Of a stretch of DNA of 64,000 bases, positions 21,168 through 34,197 are shown piece after piece. Location of the stretch: NCBI RefSeq assembly GCF_030269925.1, contig NC_085107.1, positions 17,424,001 to 17,488,000 of the forward strand, in the 5' to 3' direction. The DNA is from Bombyx mori (taxonomy: Eukaryota > Arthropoda > Insecta > Lepidoptera > Bombycidae). Both the position numbers and the translations under genes were made by a program. How positions within the stretch are numbered: the stretch's first letter is position 1; each line of letters begins with the position of its first letter. The notes below the pieces were generated by a model. It was not told where the DNA came from, did no database searches, and was given only the letters and a program-made list of their open reading frames with translations.

Positions 21168-24100
21168 ATGAATAATTCTGCAGCTAAAGTAAGTATTTTG
21201 ATGTCTGGGTTAACGGAATTATCGTATTAGATGAGTGGACTACAAACGTTAAAATAATTATAGGTTGGGGAAATTTTTAGAGAGGCGGGAACTGCATTCA
21301 ATAAATTATCAGAGATGACAATGCTTCTTCATCCCATGGGAGATTCGCAGCCGGGGTGAGTAAATCATTTTTAAAATTGAAAGCTTATACCAGGATTGCA
21401 TAAATAAAAAATATCAAGTTTTACTCCGAAAATGATCATAATAATTATATCGTTTTCTTTTAAACCCTCCTCGACCAAACTGTATCGTGTCAGTTTGAAA
21501 AAATTGTAATATTTTTTTCTTTAAAAAATCAACAGGCTCTCCACATCGCACACCACCAAATTACAAATTGTTGATTACTTGTAGATGATCGATATCAGTT
21601 CATTTACACCATCTATAACTGAATCAATTGCAACCATAATTATTGTACAAATTCATTATTATAATTCTTTTCTTTGGACTATGGTACAATTATAGTCTGA
21701 AACTTCTATAAAAATATTTAGAATTTAATTATGCCTAGGTATTTACTACCTTGTCTATACATGTCTATGTCATGCTTTCAAGAAAAGTGGGACCTAAACC
21801 TAAACCTGGAGCTGGAGCCTGGTGGGGGCTGAACCTGTTTTATAATAACATTCATGAGTAAATTCCACAATGAAGGAATAACATAAAGTATAAAAAGAAA
21901 ACCCACCAAAAAAAAAAAGTGTGTGTGTCCGCTCCGACGCACGACTGGAGTTTACTGGATATAAAAAATTAAACGAAACAATACGAGAAATAGTTCTATA
22001 TTACGACAACACGATACACTACAGATTATTAACAAATTAACGAGACACAAAACAAACGACTAACAAATATATGAAAATACAATAATGAGAGAAACGCGCG
22101 ATCAGTACGAGGCTTTGTGGCGGACTGCCGGCGCAGCAGCCCGGCGTCACCTGCGATAACGCATTTCGTGTGACATGCGCAATCAGGCGCATAACGCATT
22201 TCGTGTGACATGCTAGTACGATTTTGGTCCCCATAATTTTCATACCCCGGGCCTATATATGTAAATCGATTCTAAAGGAGTAAACTCCAATAAAATTTTA
22301 ATAATTACTGGTGGTAGAGCATCTTGTGAGCCCGTGTGGGTTAGTACCAGCATTAGCACTGCCAGACACAGCCTATTTCTGCCCTGAAGCAGTCGACTGT
22401 TTCGGTTTGTAAGGTGGGGTACGGACTGTTTTATAACATAAACAGATACTTTCAAACATATTTCTAACAATAGGTGGTGAAATTTTCATTGTTGATGTCT
22501 TAACCAAGGTCGGTAATCACCTAGCACCAGGTGGGCTGTCAGATCATCAATTTATCTAAACAAAAAAATATTTACAACCAATGGATTCCTAAATATTGAC
22601 TTATGCTGTACAGAACAATGCTGACTTACAGATTCAAAAAAATGCTTTGAATTGAATTTGCATCATTGCACTTTCCCTTTAAAAAGTACAATCTGAGGTT
22701 AGCTAATAGGTTGGTGATATCATCAACAAGATTGAATGTTTAGGTCCATAAATTTTGGTTAATTTTTCAGAGGACTTTATCTTATTCATGGGAAATTGTG
22801 CTACAGCCCATAGGGCCATTAAAAAAATACAATTGTTTTAAATTATGATTTGTAGGAAATCACAAACCAAGATACTGGTAACAAAAATTTAACAAAAAAT
22901 TTAAAACTCAAATTTGATGGCCATTAAGATGTTAGACATTATTAATCATTAATATATGTTATCACAATAAAACAATTTCAAAAGGTGTTTCATCTGGACT
23001 AAGAATTCTATTACTAGGTGTATACTTAGTACCTAGAACTACCAAGTACACTACCAAGTACTAAACCTCAGTAACGTAAGCATTACACATGTATATGTAC
23101 TGTATAGTAATCATACCATTAGCCTTTTTCTAGTAACTCCTTCATTTTAACAATAAAGAACAATTAATTATTTCAAATCTTGCTACATTTGGTGAGGTAA
23201 ATGCTCAACTTACAGCAAAATATGTTCTGGTTATAGTCTTATAAAGCTCTATTTAGATGGGCCTTTTTTTAAATAAACAGTTATCTGAATATATTCATCA
23301 TAATTTCAGAGGTAAATGGACTGAAGAAGAAATAGAAATGCTGCGCAATTGTGTACATAGATTTGCAGTAGACCTGAATAAACTCAGTCAACACATTAAG
23401 AATAGGACAGTGTAAGTCACTCATATTCAATTTGTATACACTCCATAGTTAATTTCACAATCATGCTCTATATTTACACCAAAAAAACGCAAATAAGAGG
23501 GATAGCTCATTATTTTTGTCATTGGTCATTTAGCACAATTTAAAATATCATAAATAATTTTCAAATCTGTAGGCAGTTAATAACATAAATATCCTGTCGT
23601 TCTAGAAATCAAATTCGATCAACGTTGAAGAAGAAAGCTTTTGAAGACGCAGGTATACCTGTGAGACAGGTAAGCGGCACAACAGGAAATATGGGTCAGC
23701 CACAATCCCAGGTAGCATCCCCACTGGCTGCCATCATCCCGCAGTCAGTGATAGGAAACAATGCCGAGGTTCAGAAATTCACTAATTACACAAAAATGGC
23801 ACAGTCACTTATCTATCACATATATAAGAAGATAGCTTGTTCCTGCCAGTATAGTGGATGCTTATTGCAATTTTATGCACTGGTTTTATAGTCAATGGCA
23901 TTGATATCTTTATCTATTCAAAAACAATCATTTTTTGACATATTATTACGTTCATGATCGTATTAGTACTTAACTCAGTATAACAATTAAAAATAATTAA
24001 AATTTACTAATTACGTTATTTGCAGTAGAAAAATGATTGTTTAATTTTGCTCTCATTGATTACTCATTGAGTACTTGTAGCTAATGGAGTTATATATTTA

Positions 24101-26077
24101 AAACTTATTTAAGGAGTTAAGATGCCTTTGCTAAAATAGCAGTATATTATTATTTTGATGTAGGCCAAAGGCAATATTATATACTTGTAGACATTCTCCC
24201 ACTGCCCTTTTTACTATGAGTTAATGTCTTAAGAAAGTCATCATGACTGGCCTTCATATTCCAGAAATTCCAATAAAACCTGTATAAAAACTAAACTACA
24301 TTAGTGATAATAGTAGTTCTAAAATATTTTATAATAATTTTGAAGATTTCATATAAAGCATATGAACAGTACAGACCACTATATGCACAAAAGTGATCAC
24401 CAAAAGTCTGATTATAAATCATTTTGCATCTGAATTTTTGTTTACTTACTTAAACCAGATAAGATATTCTTGTAGTAAATTTATTTTGGCTTAGCTCGGT
24501 GATTTTCTAAGCATGATTACAGAAATGAGAGAATGAGTAAATAAGTTTAAAATAGAATGAAATATTGCTTAATAGGAGTTTTATTTGTGTTATGTGTTAC
24601 TTATCAGTTAGTTTTATATATTTTAATATGGCAACGCTTGTTTAGTTAGAGCCTGTCACAAAGTTGTTATCGTTTTAAGATCGTTATCTGTATAGAACTT
24701 AAATATCAGTACTTAAAGGCAACTTAGTGTTCGGTTAATGCGCTAAGATATAAAACTTTGCTTTAGTTTGAAGACAACTTCACCGGGTTTTAAGTGGGCT
24801 ACTACATGACAGACACAAGTTGCACTATAATAATGGCCATCTTACTCCTGAAAAACGAATGCATAATTGCTATGCATTATGCAAGTGATATATGCAGTAT
24901 AGTATGAATTCTTTGTGACCTTCAATATGCCTTTTCACCAGTGCTATCATTTAAATTATCTAGATTATTATCATAATGATCTTAATGTTATAAAGCTGGA
25001 CCACTATAATAAGTAGGTTATTGTTAGACTGTTACAAATTACTTTTACATAAACTATTTTTGGGGTAAAAAATTAAAATAGACAGATTGCAGATTTATAA
25101 GCATGCAAATGCATAGGTCTTGTACAATTATGATGAAGGTGTGGGATTATAAATTGCATGTATATAGGTATTACAATATTGCACGAAGTCAGCATGCGAT
25201 CCTCTCAATGGATGGTTCTGTCCGTTTCTCTCATTGCTTATTAAATACTGTGGTCAATTTTTTTTATTTGACAGTTAAGGGCGGTGAAAAATTTTGTCCA
25301 CGTTTTGGGGAATGGTTTTTGTCACTCATAGACACAGAAAAATGCATTTTAGACGAACAGGGTGCTTCCGAGCTAATGAGTGACCCGAATTTCTAGACAA
25401 TTTCCGAGAGCAGTTCCAATATAAAATTAAATGAAACTAAAAAAAAAACACCAAAAGTCCTTTCGTAAACTCAGATAACCTAAATGTCCGTAATCCAAAC
25501 TAATGATATCTGAAGTTCTTCGGTAGAGAGTCAAATAGCTGATAAGTTTTCAAAGATGGTCAAATTGCGACGCCGTCACAAACGAGTCTATGAATGCTTA
25601 ACTTAATAAGCTTAATAAAATTTAAATCTATAAACCCTATTTGAAGGCTGTAGCCACACCAGGATGCTCAAAGATAAATCAGTGGCCGGCAATGCAAGCC
25701 TCCAATAGATAGAAAGTTATTGATATTCAGAATTAAATGCGGGGAAAGAGGATTGTGATATAGGAGCATCGTGTGAATCTTGTTCGTTTGCTATGTTCGT
25801 GTTAAGCTTAGATTCAAATTGAGGGCCTTATTGCGCGATTTTATACAGGCCTCTAAATACAAATCGGTCGTTGGATCCGGAGCTTTACACGAATTTAAAA
25901 CGGTTATAAAACTACTGTAGTATGATTAAATTGTAAACGCATTTCTTTCAGGTAACGCTTAACATGTTGAACGCATCCGAGAACGAAGTTGACGTTGAAG
26001 AACTGACAAATGACGTCAAACTTGAGTTCGAGAGCGAACCCGGAAACGAGGAGGTAGCCATCAGAAATTTGTTCTAG
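21168..26077 (+). CDS. BAP18: Chromatin complexes subunit BAP18, five exons
   Basis: Coding exons are 21168-21188, 21264-21355, 23310-23411, 23606-23768 and 25952-26077. Their summed 504 nt give 167 residues plus a stop with all phases consistent. BAP18 associates with the MLL/NURF-type chromatin complexes that read H3K4me3 (family knowledge, mammals). Residues 8-37 show VGEIFREAGTAFNKLSEM. The SANT/Myb-like segment (about 39-90) shows GKWTEEEIEMLR and then RTVNQIRSTLKKK. The C-terminus has VTLNMLNASENEVDVEELT, matching the family's acidic end. Human BAP18 is about 172 residues. Donors are GTAAGT, GTGAGT, GTAAGT and a weaker GTTCAG after exon 4; all acceptors end in AG. Exon 4 also contains a strong donor-like AG|GTAAGC at 23668, which could give an alternative form. 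Variant ATTAAA poly(A) signals occur at 26348 and near 26886. Confidence 0.9.
21846..21918 (+). mobile_element. Bm1 SINE fragment, left part interrupted by element copy 5
   Basis: The wording attccacaatgaaggaataa followed by aaaaagaaaacccacc matches the internal Bm1 stretch seen at 16728-16780 and, inverted, at 53920-53970. It continues at 22290 after the 371-bp insertion. Confidence 0.6.
21919..22289 (-). mobile_element. 371-bp Helentron-like element, copy 5
   Basis: Again exactly 371 bp, in the opposite orientation to copies 1-4 and almost identical to them although 18 kb away. Its hairpin end meets an A-run (T-run on its own strand). It splits a Bm1 SINE, giving a second independent insertion site with readable edges. 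It lies in intron 2 of BAP18. Confidence 0.75.
22290..22572 (+). mobile_element. Bm1 SINE fragment, right part
   Basis: Continues the Bm1 from attactggtggtag through tatttctgccctgaagcagt to ccaggtgggctgtcagatc and an A-rich tail (caaaaaaat). Degenerate; lies in BAP18 intron 2. Confidence 0.75.
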
Positions 26078-28840
26078 CAATTGATATATTGATAACCCCA
26101 TTCGTAACGGCTTTGTGTAAATTGAGGTTAGTCGTTGTATGGAAATCTGCTTAAAATTTGCAAATTGAAATTATTGATTCGTAATAGATCCTTAAAATCT
26201 CACTGTAGATTGTTCGAGTATTTGCAATAGCCATTGATCTTTCTAGCTTAGTTTTAGAGTAGAATAATTTAAAATTACTAACTAGTTTTCTGATCTTCGG
26301 TAAGCATGTGTGATTGTAAATTGTAGAAGAAAGAAAAACACTGATATATTAAAATAGAAATTGCACACGTAGTTAGATGTATTATTGTTTGCTGATTGTA
26401 CAGATTGAAAAGGCAGTTGTCGTGGTCTGTTATTTTGACCTGGTTTTGTAATCAATAATTTTGTTTCGCAAATGTATCAAGTTCTGTAAATCTCTTATAT
26501 CGTTCGAACCTTAGAAAGTTCGAGACCACTGTTCTAGTACAATCAGCTTATAATAATATAGTGGTTAATCATGTATTTTAATATGTAGAAACGAATTTAT
26601 GTAAACAGATCAAAAAAAAACTTGTTGGATTTTTTTTGTACATATTTATCTGTAACATGTAACTTTTGTTATAAGCGCAAATTTATCTTACACTCCAGCT
26701 ACAGGCTTTTGCTCATACTCAATACTGTACTGTGATATTTAGGTAAGGACTCGAGACTGGTGATTCTCACGTTTGTTATTGCTCAAATAATTGAATATAA
26801 TAATAAGATTATCTCTTGATGAGACATTTTATAAAAACGTATTTACAAAATATATATTTTCAATGTGTTTTTTGTTTTTTTTTTTAATTAAATTCTATAA
26901 GCTCAAGGTCTTGGGTACTGTTGTTTGAAATATTGAGAATTTCAAATATTCAGATTTATAAATAGAGAATATATATTTTCTCTTTACTACCTACCTTTAC
27001 TATATAGAAACGTAAACAGAGAGTGGATTTCTTCAACGCTAACCTTAATTTATTTGGAACACATACCGTCAAATTCTTTCAGTCAGATATTCAAGGTAAA
27101 GTGTACCTTAATTAATTACCTAATAATTGTAAATTTACATTTTAAATAATGGATTTTGTAATTGATTGATTTACGAATAGTAAATGACAATATTTACAGT
27201 GAAAATTTTAATGGTATAAGTTTATTTATTTGTCATAAAATTGACAAAGGGTTTAAAAAATGCTAATAATCCAGAGTCAAGTAGCCTGGGCGAACACCAC
27301 ATCAATCTGCTAATTGTAGATTTTACCAGTATTTTTATTGCTTGTAGTCATTAACAAATGTTAATAAATGGCTGTGTATTTTTTATGACTAATATCTACT
27401 GAAAACGTTCACTCACCAGGAGCGTTTGAATAATAATCAAAAGTAGCCGTACCGTGAATTCGTAGGATGTTTTAACTCCCTAATCGTAACACTACAAATA
27501 TGTGAATGTATTTTTTTCGTTTCAGTGACGCGTGTGTTCCACCTTTCATAGGAAGTCAGTACCGTATCGGATTCTTAACAAACAGAATACAGGACAGGCC
27601 AAAATACTGAACTTCAGCTTCCCATCATCGGAATATTCGTTGTTTAACCGTATCTACTATCCGAAACGCACTTCAGACACGAGGCTTGTTTCACGAACGA
27701 AAAATATAATTAACTGGCAGCTAAGGTGACAAAGGCAGGGGAAAAATTAAATAACGCCTCTAGCTAGCTTTTACCAGGGCATTAGTTTTTAAATATGGCA
27801 CTGTGAAGTAATGTCTAAATTTAATTTAGTTCTTTGCATTCGCGACAACGGCCGCTTAAGTCTGGAGTATTTATGAAAGTATTAAATGGGTACTATGAGT
27901 TTTATAAGTCGGCCATTTTGCGTAACACCAAAGTAATTTTAAATTTAATCTTATTGTTGAATTTTTTTGACATTTGTATTATTTGATTAAACGCAAACTG
28001 AAGAGTTTCATATGAAAAAAGTTTAAATATTGGTCAAAATGGGAATGCAACTACAATATGTTAAAAAAAATCAGCACTATTGTTTTTTGAATTAAAAAAA
28101 CAATGTAAAAGAGACGCTTCCTGAGCAGTTGATCAATGTTTTGGAATTAAACTGACTTGAGATTAAAATGCCTATTTATCACACAACAAACATGAGAATA
28201 TAGTTTAGGGAATAAACGATTGCCCTAAAGCGAACGGAAAACCTTATTCGCTAACGAAAATAATACAAAAATACACTGTGATTTGTATTATTTCACAATG
28301 GCAATTTACAGCTAACACCGAAAAAAAAGAAAAATTAAATTTGAATTAAGATACGTAATTTTTGTCATGTTGTCATAAAAAAATTAGCAGTGCTGCCATC
28401 TGTTTTCGTTTTTGAGAAACAATTTGTATACACGAGATTTGATGGTATAAGCTGTTTCGGTCGTTTTTTTTAATGTAAAATAAATAGTTCTCAGTGGCTG
28501 TTATTAGAAAATTTTGTTTGGGTTTCTTTAATTCGTGTGTAGTACGGTCTTGTCAATAACTTTTTAGTTATTATTCGCCTGCATCACGCAACTACCTCAG
28601 AAAGCGTAACTCTTAAATGGCGGACTAGTAAAATTATCTACATACTTATAGATACTACAAAATATATATATTGTATTTGGTTTTTCCAGATCTAAGAGAA
28701 TTAAGCTATCGTTGTGGCCTTAAAATCTCGAACATTCTAGTGCGGAAACATAAAACTAAAATATTTAGAAACGAATTCAAAGCTATGTAACTTTATAATG
28801 CTCGATTGTGCGAACGGTATCGAGAATGTAGTTCATTGTG
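26078..28840. other. AT-rich BAP18 3' flank
   Basis: Probable 3' UTR followed by intergenic DNA. A 65-codon open frame at 27535-27729 follows a pyrimidine-rich tract ending ttcgtttcag and could be a stray exon, but I do not recognise its product. No transposon ends were identified. Confidence 0.4.
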
Positions 28841-28847
28841 CTTATTG

Positions 28848-28998
28848 CGAATTATTTAACGTTTTCGATAGCGTAAAAGTTAACTCTTATTTATATGGAG
28901 TTGGAACGTTTGTCTACGTTTGCCGCTAGAGGCGCTGTTACAAATGCATAACAAATTGTGTTAACTTTGACGCTATCGAGAACGTTAAAAAACTCGCA
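28848..28998. mobile_element. 151-bp MITE with long inverted repeats
   Basis: Inverted ends of about 38 bp (left gcgaattatttaacgttttc..., right the complement of gcgagttttttaacgttctc...) with about four mismatches. The short centre contains cgctagaggcgc. No clear target duplication and non-coding. Confidence 0.7.
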
Positions 28999-29167
28999 CT
29001 AAGCACATTGACGTAAGTCGACGTGTTCTTTGTAATGTACAAATAAAAACTTCAATTTTGTTAACGAATCGCTCCGATATAGTAAGCGCTATGAAAGGTT
29101 GGATGACTTCGGTCGTAATTTGCGATGTATTTATTAATAATGATTGTTAAATCTACTAGAAGTCTTA

Positions 29168-29623
29168 AGCCTTCGTCAAACAGAACGCGTAATTAGCGCG
29201 CGTCAGAGCAGTAAGCTGACGCCGCGCTATGACGCCGAGATGTGTTGTACTACTATGGTAACATACCGTCACACAGAGCCCCAGCGCTATAAGTACGCAG
29301 CGCTCTGTCGCGGCGTTAGGACGCTTTGACGTCAGGCGTTGTAATTTTTTACATTTTTTATTTTAGCGTCCGAGTGAATGTGTATTAAAATACCAGATAA
29401 TGCCCGAAAATATGATATAAATAGTTAGAAAATACCCATGCTTATACAATGCCACATCTGAATCACTCGATTTCTTAATACTTTTAAATTTTTACACTGC
29501 TATGGTAAGGCACTATGATTTGGCGAATGCGTTGCGTCAAGGAGCGTTAGACTCATCTAGTCAATTAGAAGAGCGCGACGTTAAGTACGCGGCGCTAAGT
29601 ACGCGTTCTGTTTGACGAAGCCT
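29168..29623. mobile_element. 456-bp PIF/Harbinger-like MITE
   Basis: Terminal inverted repeats begin agccttcgtcaaacagaacg at the left and aggcttcgtcaaacagaacg (complement) at the right and continue for about 30 bp. The 3-bp duplication TTA at 29165-29167 and 29624-29626 matches the PIF/Harbinger superfamily habit. The GC-rich subterminal parts carry several gacgc/gcgct words. Non-coding. Confidence 0.7.
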
Positions 29624-29639
29624 TTAGGTGCCGTAATGT

Positions 29640-32040
29640 AGATAGACGGACGCAATGACATGAAAATCGCATTATGTACTCGTGCATGTAATAAAGGCGT
29701 TATTGCTTAAAATAAATTCAAGTACTTCTAAGGACGTGTGTAATAATTATGCACACCAAATAATTATTGTAACTGTATTTGAATTAGTTATAATTGTAGT
29801 CGTTAGACGTTGCTTATAGAAACTTTGACTGAACATGAATATATAAATAAATAATCGAATAAAACAGACGGGTTCGCTTCGCGGGAACGAAGAGGTAAGT
29901 TCTAGAACGTTTAACATTCAGTATTGTAAACTGAAAGTAGGTCATGGGATCGTTGTTCATTCGGTGTGTGTTGATTTGGATGCAATTAGTCAATGTTACA
30001 ATAGGAATGTTTCATCTCATGTTCTGTATATTGTTTTCTGCGTAACAATCTTAATATATGTAGTGAAATAGGAATATTTGTATAAAAAATCAGTATGAGC
30101 TATAAATAGTTTCAGCACGCTAGAAAACCTCACCATCTCTCTCACGCGTCCAAATAAATGACGATGATGACACAAAAATGCGCATCCTTTTTTCTAACCA
30201 GTTCATTTATTAACGGATCAAATTTTTTTGATACCGCATAATTTATTTTGAAAGTAAGTGTAAAATTTAATTCTTATAAAAATTCGATTCCACAATGAGA
30301 ACGGCGGTCCGCGACTGAGCATTGAAGGTCTAGCTAGCTAATTGTCGTGCACATCGACAACCTTATATTGTAATTAGTCAATTTAAAGTAGATAATATCA
30401 TATTATGATAATTTCAGTATTTTTCCACTAAGTATTTGTTTGTACACTCGAGTGCTTAGTCTCTGGAGTAAAGCGTTAACGAATGCATATATGATACGCA
30501 CATTAGTTAATGTTATAGGCACTAGTAGTATTTATGCTTGAGTCGTATGTTCAGTGAATGTATTCAAAATGTCGAATGAGGAAAAGATACCCGGTCCATA
30601 GTAATACAAAACTTAAGTTTTTCGTGTCGAAATTGATAAGTAATGATAAGAAAAAAGTAGAGATCTCTTGTGTTACTATTGAACGGTGTATAATGATTTT
30701 TCTTCCTGATCCAGTGTACCAACCTTCGTATCCCGTTCTTAGGACAGTCTGACACCAGAACTTGCCCTCTCCTTCTCTCCTGCCCCCCCCCCCACTTGTC
30801 TTACTCCAGTGTATTGATTCCAATTTTCGCTTAATATCTATGGGCTGTGAGATCCTCGCCCATGGTTAAATAATATTTAAAAAAAACCAATTGATTTCAC
30901 GAGAAAATGTATATTAATTAACGTTATATATATATTTATAGTTTACTAAAAATATAAATGTACAAAATGTACAAAGCGTTGCCTTAAATGTTCTGCGATT
31001 TAATTAATTGACATTAACTAGTAATAAAGTTAAGATTTCTAGTTTAATCGTAAGCCGACGATGAAGGCGATAGGTTTTTTCGTTTTAGTAGTAGTAGTAG
31101 TAGTAGTAGTTAGTAGAATATTATAATTATTATATTACCTACGTATTTCTTGTTGTTAGGCGAAATCGGTTTGTGTTCTTTTATTGTCTTAATTTTCTTA
31201 AGTAGTCGCTTCTCAATACAGATAAGGTGTAAGCTCTTTTTTTAAAGCTTTTCATTATGTTAATGTTTTCCCAGTATCATTACAACACCCGATTCAAGAA
31301 AATTAACAAATTCGATCCAAAAACTGTTCAAATTAGTTGAGAATTCGACAATTGAAATATAGCTTGGTGCTGAAAAAAAACGTTTGTTCAAAATTTGCAT
31401 CGAAATTAAAAAATATTCTAGAAACTTATATTTTGTCGTGTTACATACAGCTTTTGATAATATTCTTAATTAAATTTGTAACACGCGCTAAAACGATGAA
31501 TAGTGGTTTTTACAAATTCGAAGTAGGTGGCGCTTTAATCAACTTTCAGTGTGACCTCAATAAGTTAACTCGAATTTAATCATAGTTTAGATTCCGGAGT
31601 GAAAATTCAATACTCCAAATACTTCCTAGTGTCCAACGATGAAACTCATATTATTTTTCATAATTAGTTTAATACGATAAGTGCAATAAAATATGCATAT
31701 TGAAACGACTAATGGCTTACAAGATATATACATATTTATAAACTTAAATATTGGAAAAGAGTTTAATATTATTGTTGCACTATAATAAAATTAAATGTAT
31801 TATGTAACAACAAACAATTATATAGCCATATTTTAGACGAGGACACTGATAATTATAGCTTAAGCAGTGATTCATGTTCCATAATAAAGAGTCAATTGAG
31901 TGGATTTTATGGGAAGGGCATAAAAAGTCGTTTACCAATTGGTTTAGGGAAACAATTAATTTTTACCAATAATGAATTAGTACAGACTTAAATGCGTTTA
32001 GGATGTGTTTGTATTGATTTTTTCTATATATATTTTTTTC
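29640..32040. other. AT-rich intergenic DNA with small simple repeats
   Basis: No supported gene. A poly(C) run of 12 lies at about 30783-30794 and an (AGT)n microsatellite at 31087-31116. A 90-codon minus frame at 30551-30823 has no recognisable domain. Confidence 0.4.
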
Positions 32041-32045
32041 CTTTT

Positions 32046-32174
32046 TGGTGATGGGATATGGGATTATGCAGCGGCTTGGCTCTGCCCTTGGCATTGCTGA
32101 AGTCCATGGGCGACGGTAACCACTCACCATCAGGTGGGCCGTATGCTCGTCTGCCTAGAAAGGCAATAAAAAAA
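32046..32174 (+). mobile_element. LINE 3' tail
   Basis: It reads ctctgcccttggcattgctg, then ccatcaggtgggccgtatgc, then aaggcaataaaaaaaa. The same tail occurs inverted at 52786-52895, 60341-60645 and 61963-62110. In the 60 kb copy it is preceded by a recognisable LINE RT C-terminus, so this is a LINE rather than a SINE. Confidence 0.7.
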
Positions 32175-32582
32175 AAAACATCGCATTCTACCTTTAACTG
32201 GGGTAAAACTGTTGCGTTCTGGTTGGTAAGGTGGGTTAGGCCTCATACAATGCTATTGGCAATTAGACCTCATGATTCAAGGTGGATGACAGGAATCAGG
32301 TCGTGATGTCCGGTAACTATTATATTTAATGCGACATAAGCTTGTTCACCCAAAGCCACCTAAGTTCATTAGTGCCACAAAAACACTTCTGTCAAGGATA
32401 TTCTAACCAGTGGAATTGTCTTTATATTTATCTAATTAACTTTATCTATATTATATCTATAGTCTAGTACTTAGAGACTATAAGAGTAAAAATCTTTATG
32501 ATCGACCTCTTAAAGTATTATTTACTTAATATAAGTTGTGCAATTAGTAATTTCTTGTGTCCGTTTCATGGTTTAGTTGCAA

Positions 32583-32660
32583 ATACGAAATCACCACTTA
32601 ACACCAGGTGGGCTGTGAGCTCGTCCACCCATCTAAGCAATAAAAATAAAAAAAATCAGC
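32583..32660 (+). mobile_element. Bm1 SINE 3' end
   Basis: Only the last part is present: accacttaacaccaggtggg followed by the usual ctgtgagctcgtcc and aagcaataaaaataaaaa. It is strongly 5'-truncated. Confidence 0.75.
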
Positions 32661-33896
32661 AAAAGAAACGAATGATATTTTCAAGAAGTATCATGACCCA
32701 GATATAAGCTTGCTCTTTCAGCTACGGCTAAATCTCGTGCTTAATATATGTATATGTTACGGCAAATGTACGCTCTTGGGTAATGTACACTTTTACCGGT
32801 AAATGTGCACATTTACTTTATACTTCATTAGCGACCATGAAAATTCGTAACTCGGAATATTTTAAAATGAAAACTAAAGGTAGTTGGCCTTCGACAGTAA
32901 AATGTGCTTAGTATATAACTAAGTTAGTATATAATTAAGTCTGTATCTGTTATTAAATATCTAATCTAGATACTCCTAAAATAGTTTATAAGTTAAAATA
33001 GGAAACCAATCACTCGAATATAGACAAAAAAGTTAAAAGGACTTATAGAAATCACATAATATAAAAAAAAATCGTTATCTTTATCACTATAAAAATAAAC
33101 AAAGACAAATTGTATTAAGAATATTTTTACCCTAGCATAGTTATACTTAAAATTCGTTCAAAAATAAATATCACAAGTATTAAAAAGAAGAGTATTTTTC
33201 TTTAATTACAATTTAGTTGCAATAAATTATGCAATATTAATATAAAAGTAATATTTGTAGTGTAGTTTTTTTATATATAATATAAGTATGTAGTTAAATA
33301 CAAAATGTTAAAATTAATATTTATTAATAATAAATTTATTATTAATGAAGGTTATGAATATAGTTAAATAATATAGTATATGTATGGTTGGTAACATTTA
33401 ATTAAAAATAATATAATGTGTTCATAGCCTGAAAGGTACGACATTCGTGATTCTTGAATGATGAGACTGTAGAAACATGCAATTTCATTTGCCAAATATT
33501 TCAAGTTCACACGCAACTAGCATCGTCTTCTACGATCAAGTAGTAACATCGTGTGATCGAAAACAGTATGTCTAAATAAAAATCTACTTTAGCGATTATT
33601 TTGAGCTCATCACACGTAATCAATCATAATACAGTTGATATTTGACCTCATATCTCTAACACTATTGATTCATTGAAATCTAAACAAATTAATAGAATAG
33701 TATTGGAAATTTTCAAGAGGTCACGCATTGTCTAACTTTTAATTTTTTATTTGTCTATTGTATGGTTATCTTTAAAAAAATCAATTACATAATGTTGTCT
33801 GGTTTAATTAAATATTAAACAAATAGATTTGTACGCGAATATCATCTAACTAATGAAACAATAAAGAGGAGTGCTTAGTTATGTAAATTACTTTAA
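32661..33896. other. AT-rich intergenic DNA
   Basis: Very AT-rich, without open frames of note or element ends that I can pair. Confidence 0.4.
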
Positions 33897-34197
33897 CCTC
33901 TTCAGGGGTATTATTGGCATACATGGAATTGGGTATGTACGGTTTTTTTTATTTATTTTTAATATTTAACTCTAGGCTAAAAGGTAACAAATGTGGACAT
34001 AAATTTTGTTAAATGAATATTCACTAGGCTAAAAGGTAACAAATGTGGACATAAATTTTGTTCAATGAATATTCACTATTTTTGTTTTAAATTTTTTTAC
34101 TTATTGAATTGTTTTCAAAATAAAATTAACAAATCGCAATAAAGAATAAATTAAATTCGTTATTTTTTGTACTTTAAAATATTCGTTCCTGAAGAGG
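33897..34197. mobile_element. 301-bp piggyBac-like MITE with internal duplication
   Basis: Both sides carry TTAA (33893-33896 and 34198-34201), the piggyBac target duplication. The ends share cctcttcagg as inverted repeats. Inside, a 52-bp unit (ctaggctaaaaggtaacaaa and onward) is duplicated in tandem at 33972-34023 and 34024-34075 with a few substitutions. Non-coding. Confidence 0.75.

Noticed and set aside
25103..25396. 97-codon plus-strand frame in BAP18 intron 4
   Set aside because: No recognisable domain and no splice sites needed by the gene. The five-exon model is complete without it.
27532..27729. 65-codon frame after a good acceptor-like tract
   Set aside because: No similarity recognised and no partner exon. 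One acceptor-like sequence is expected by chance in AT-rich DNA, so it is mentioned only within the flank entry.
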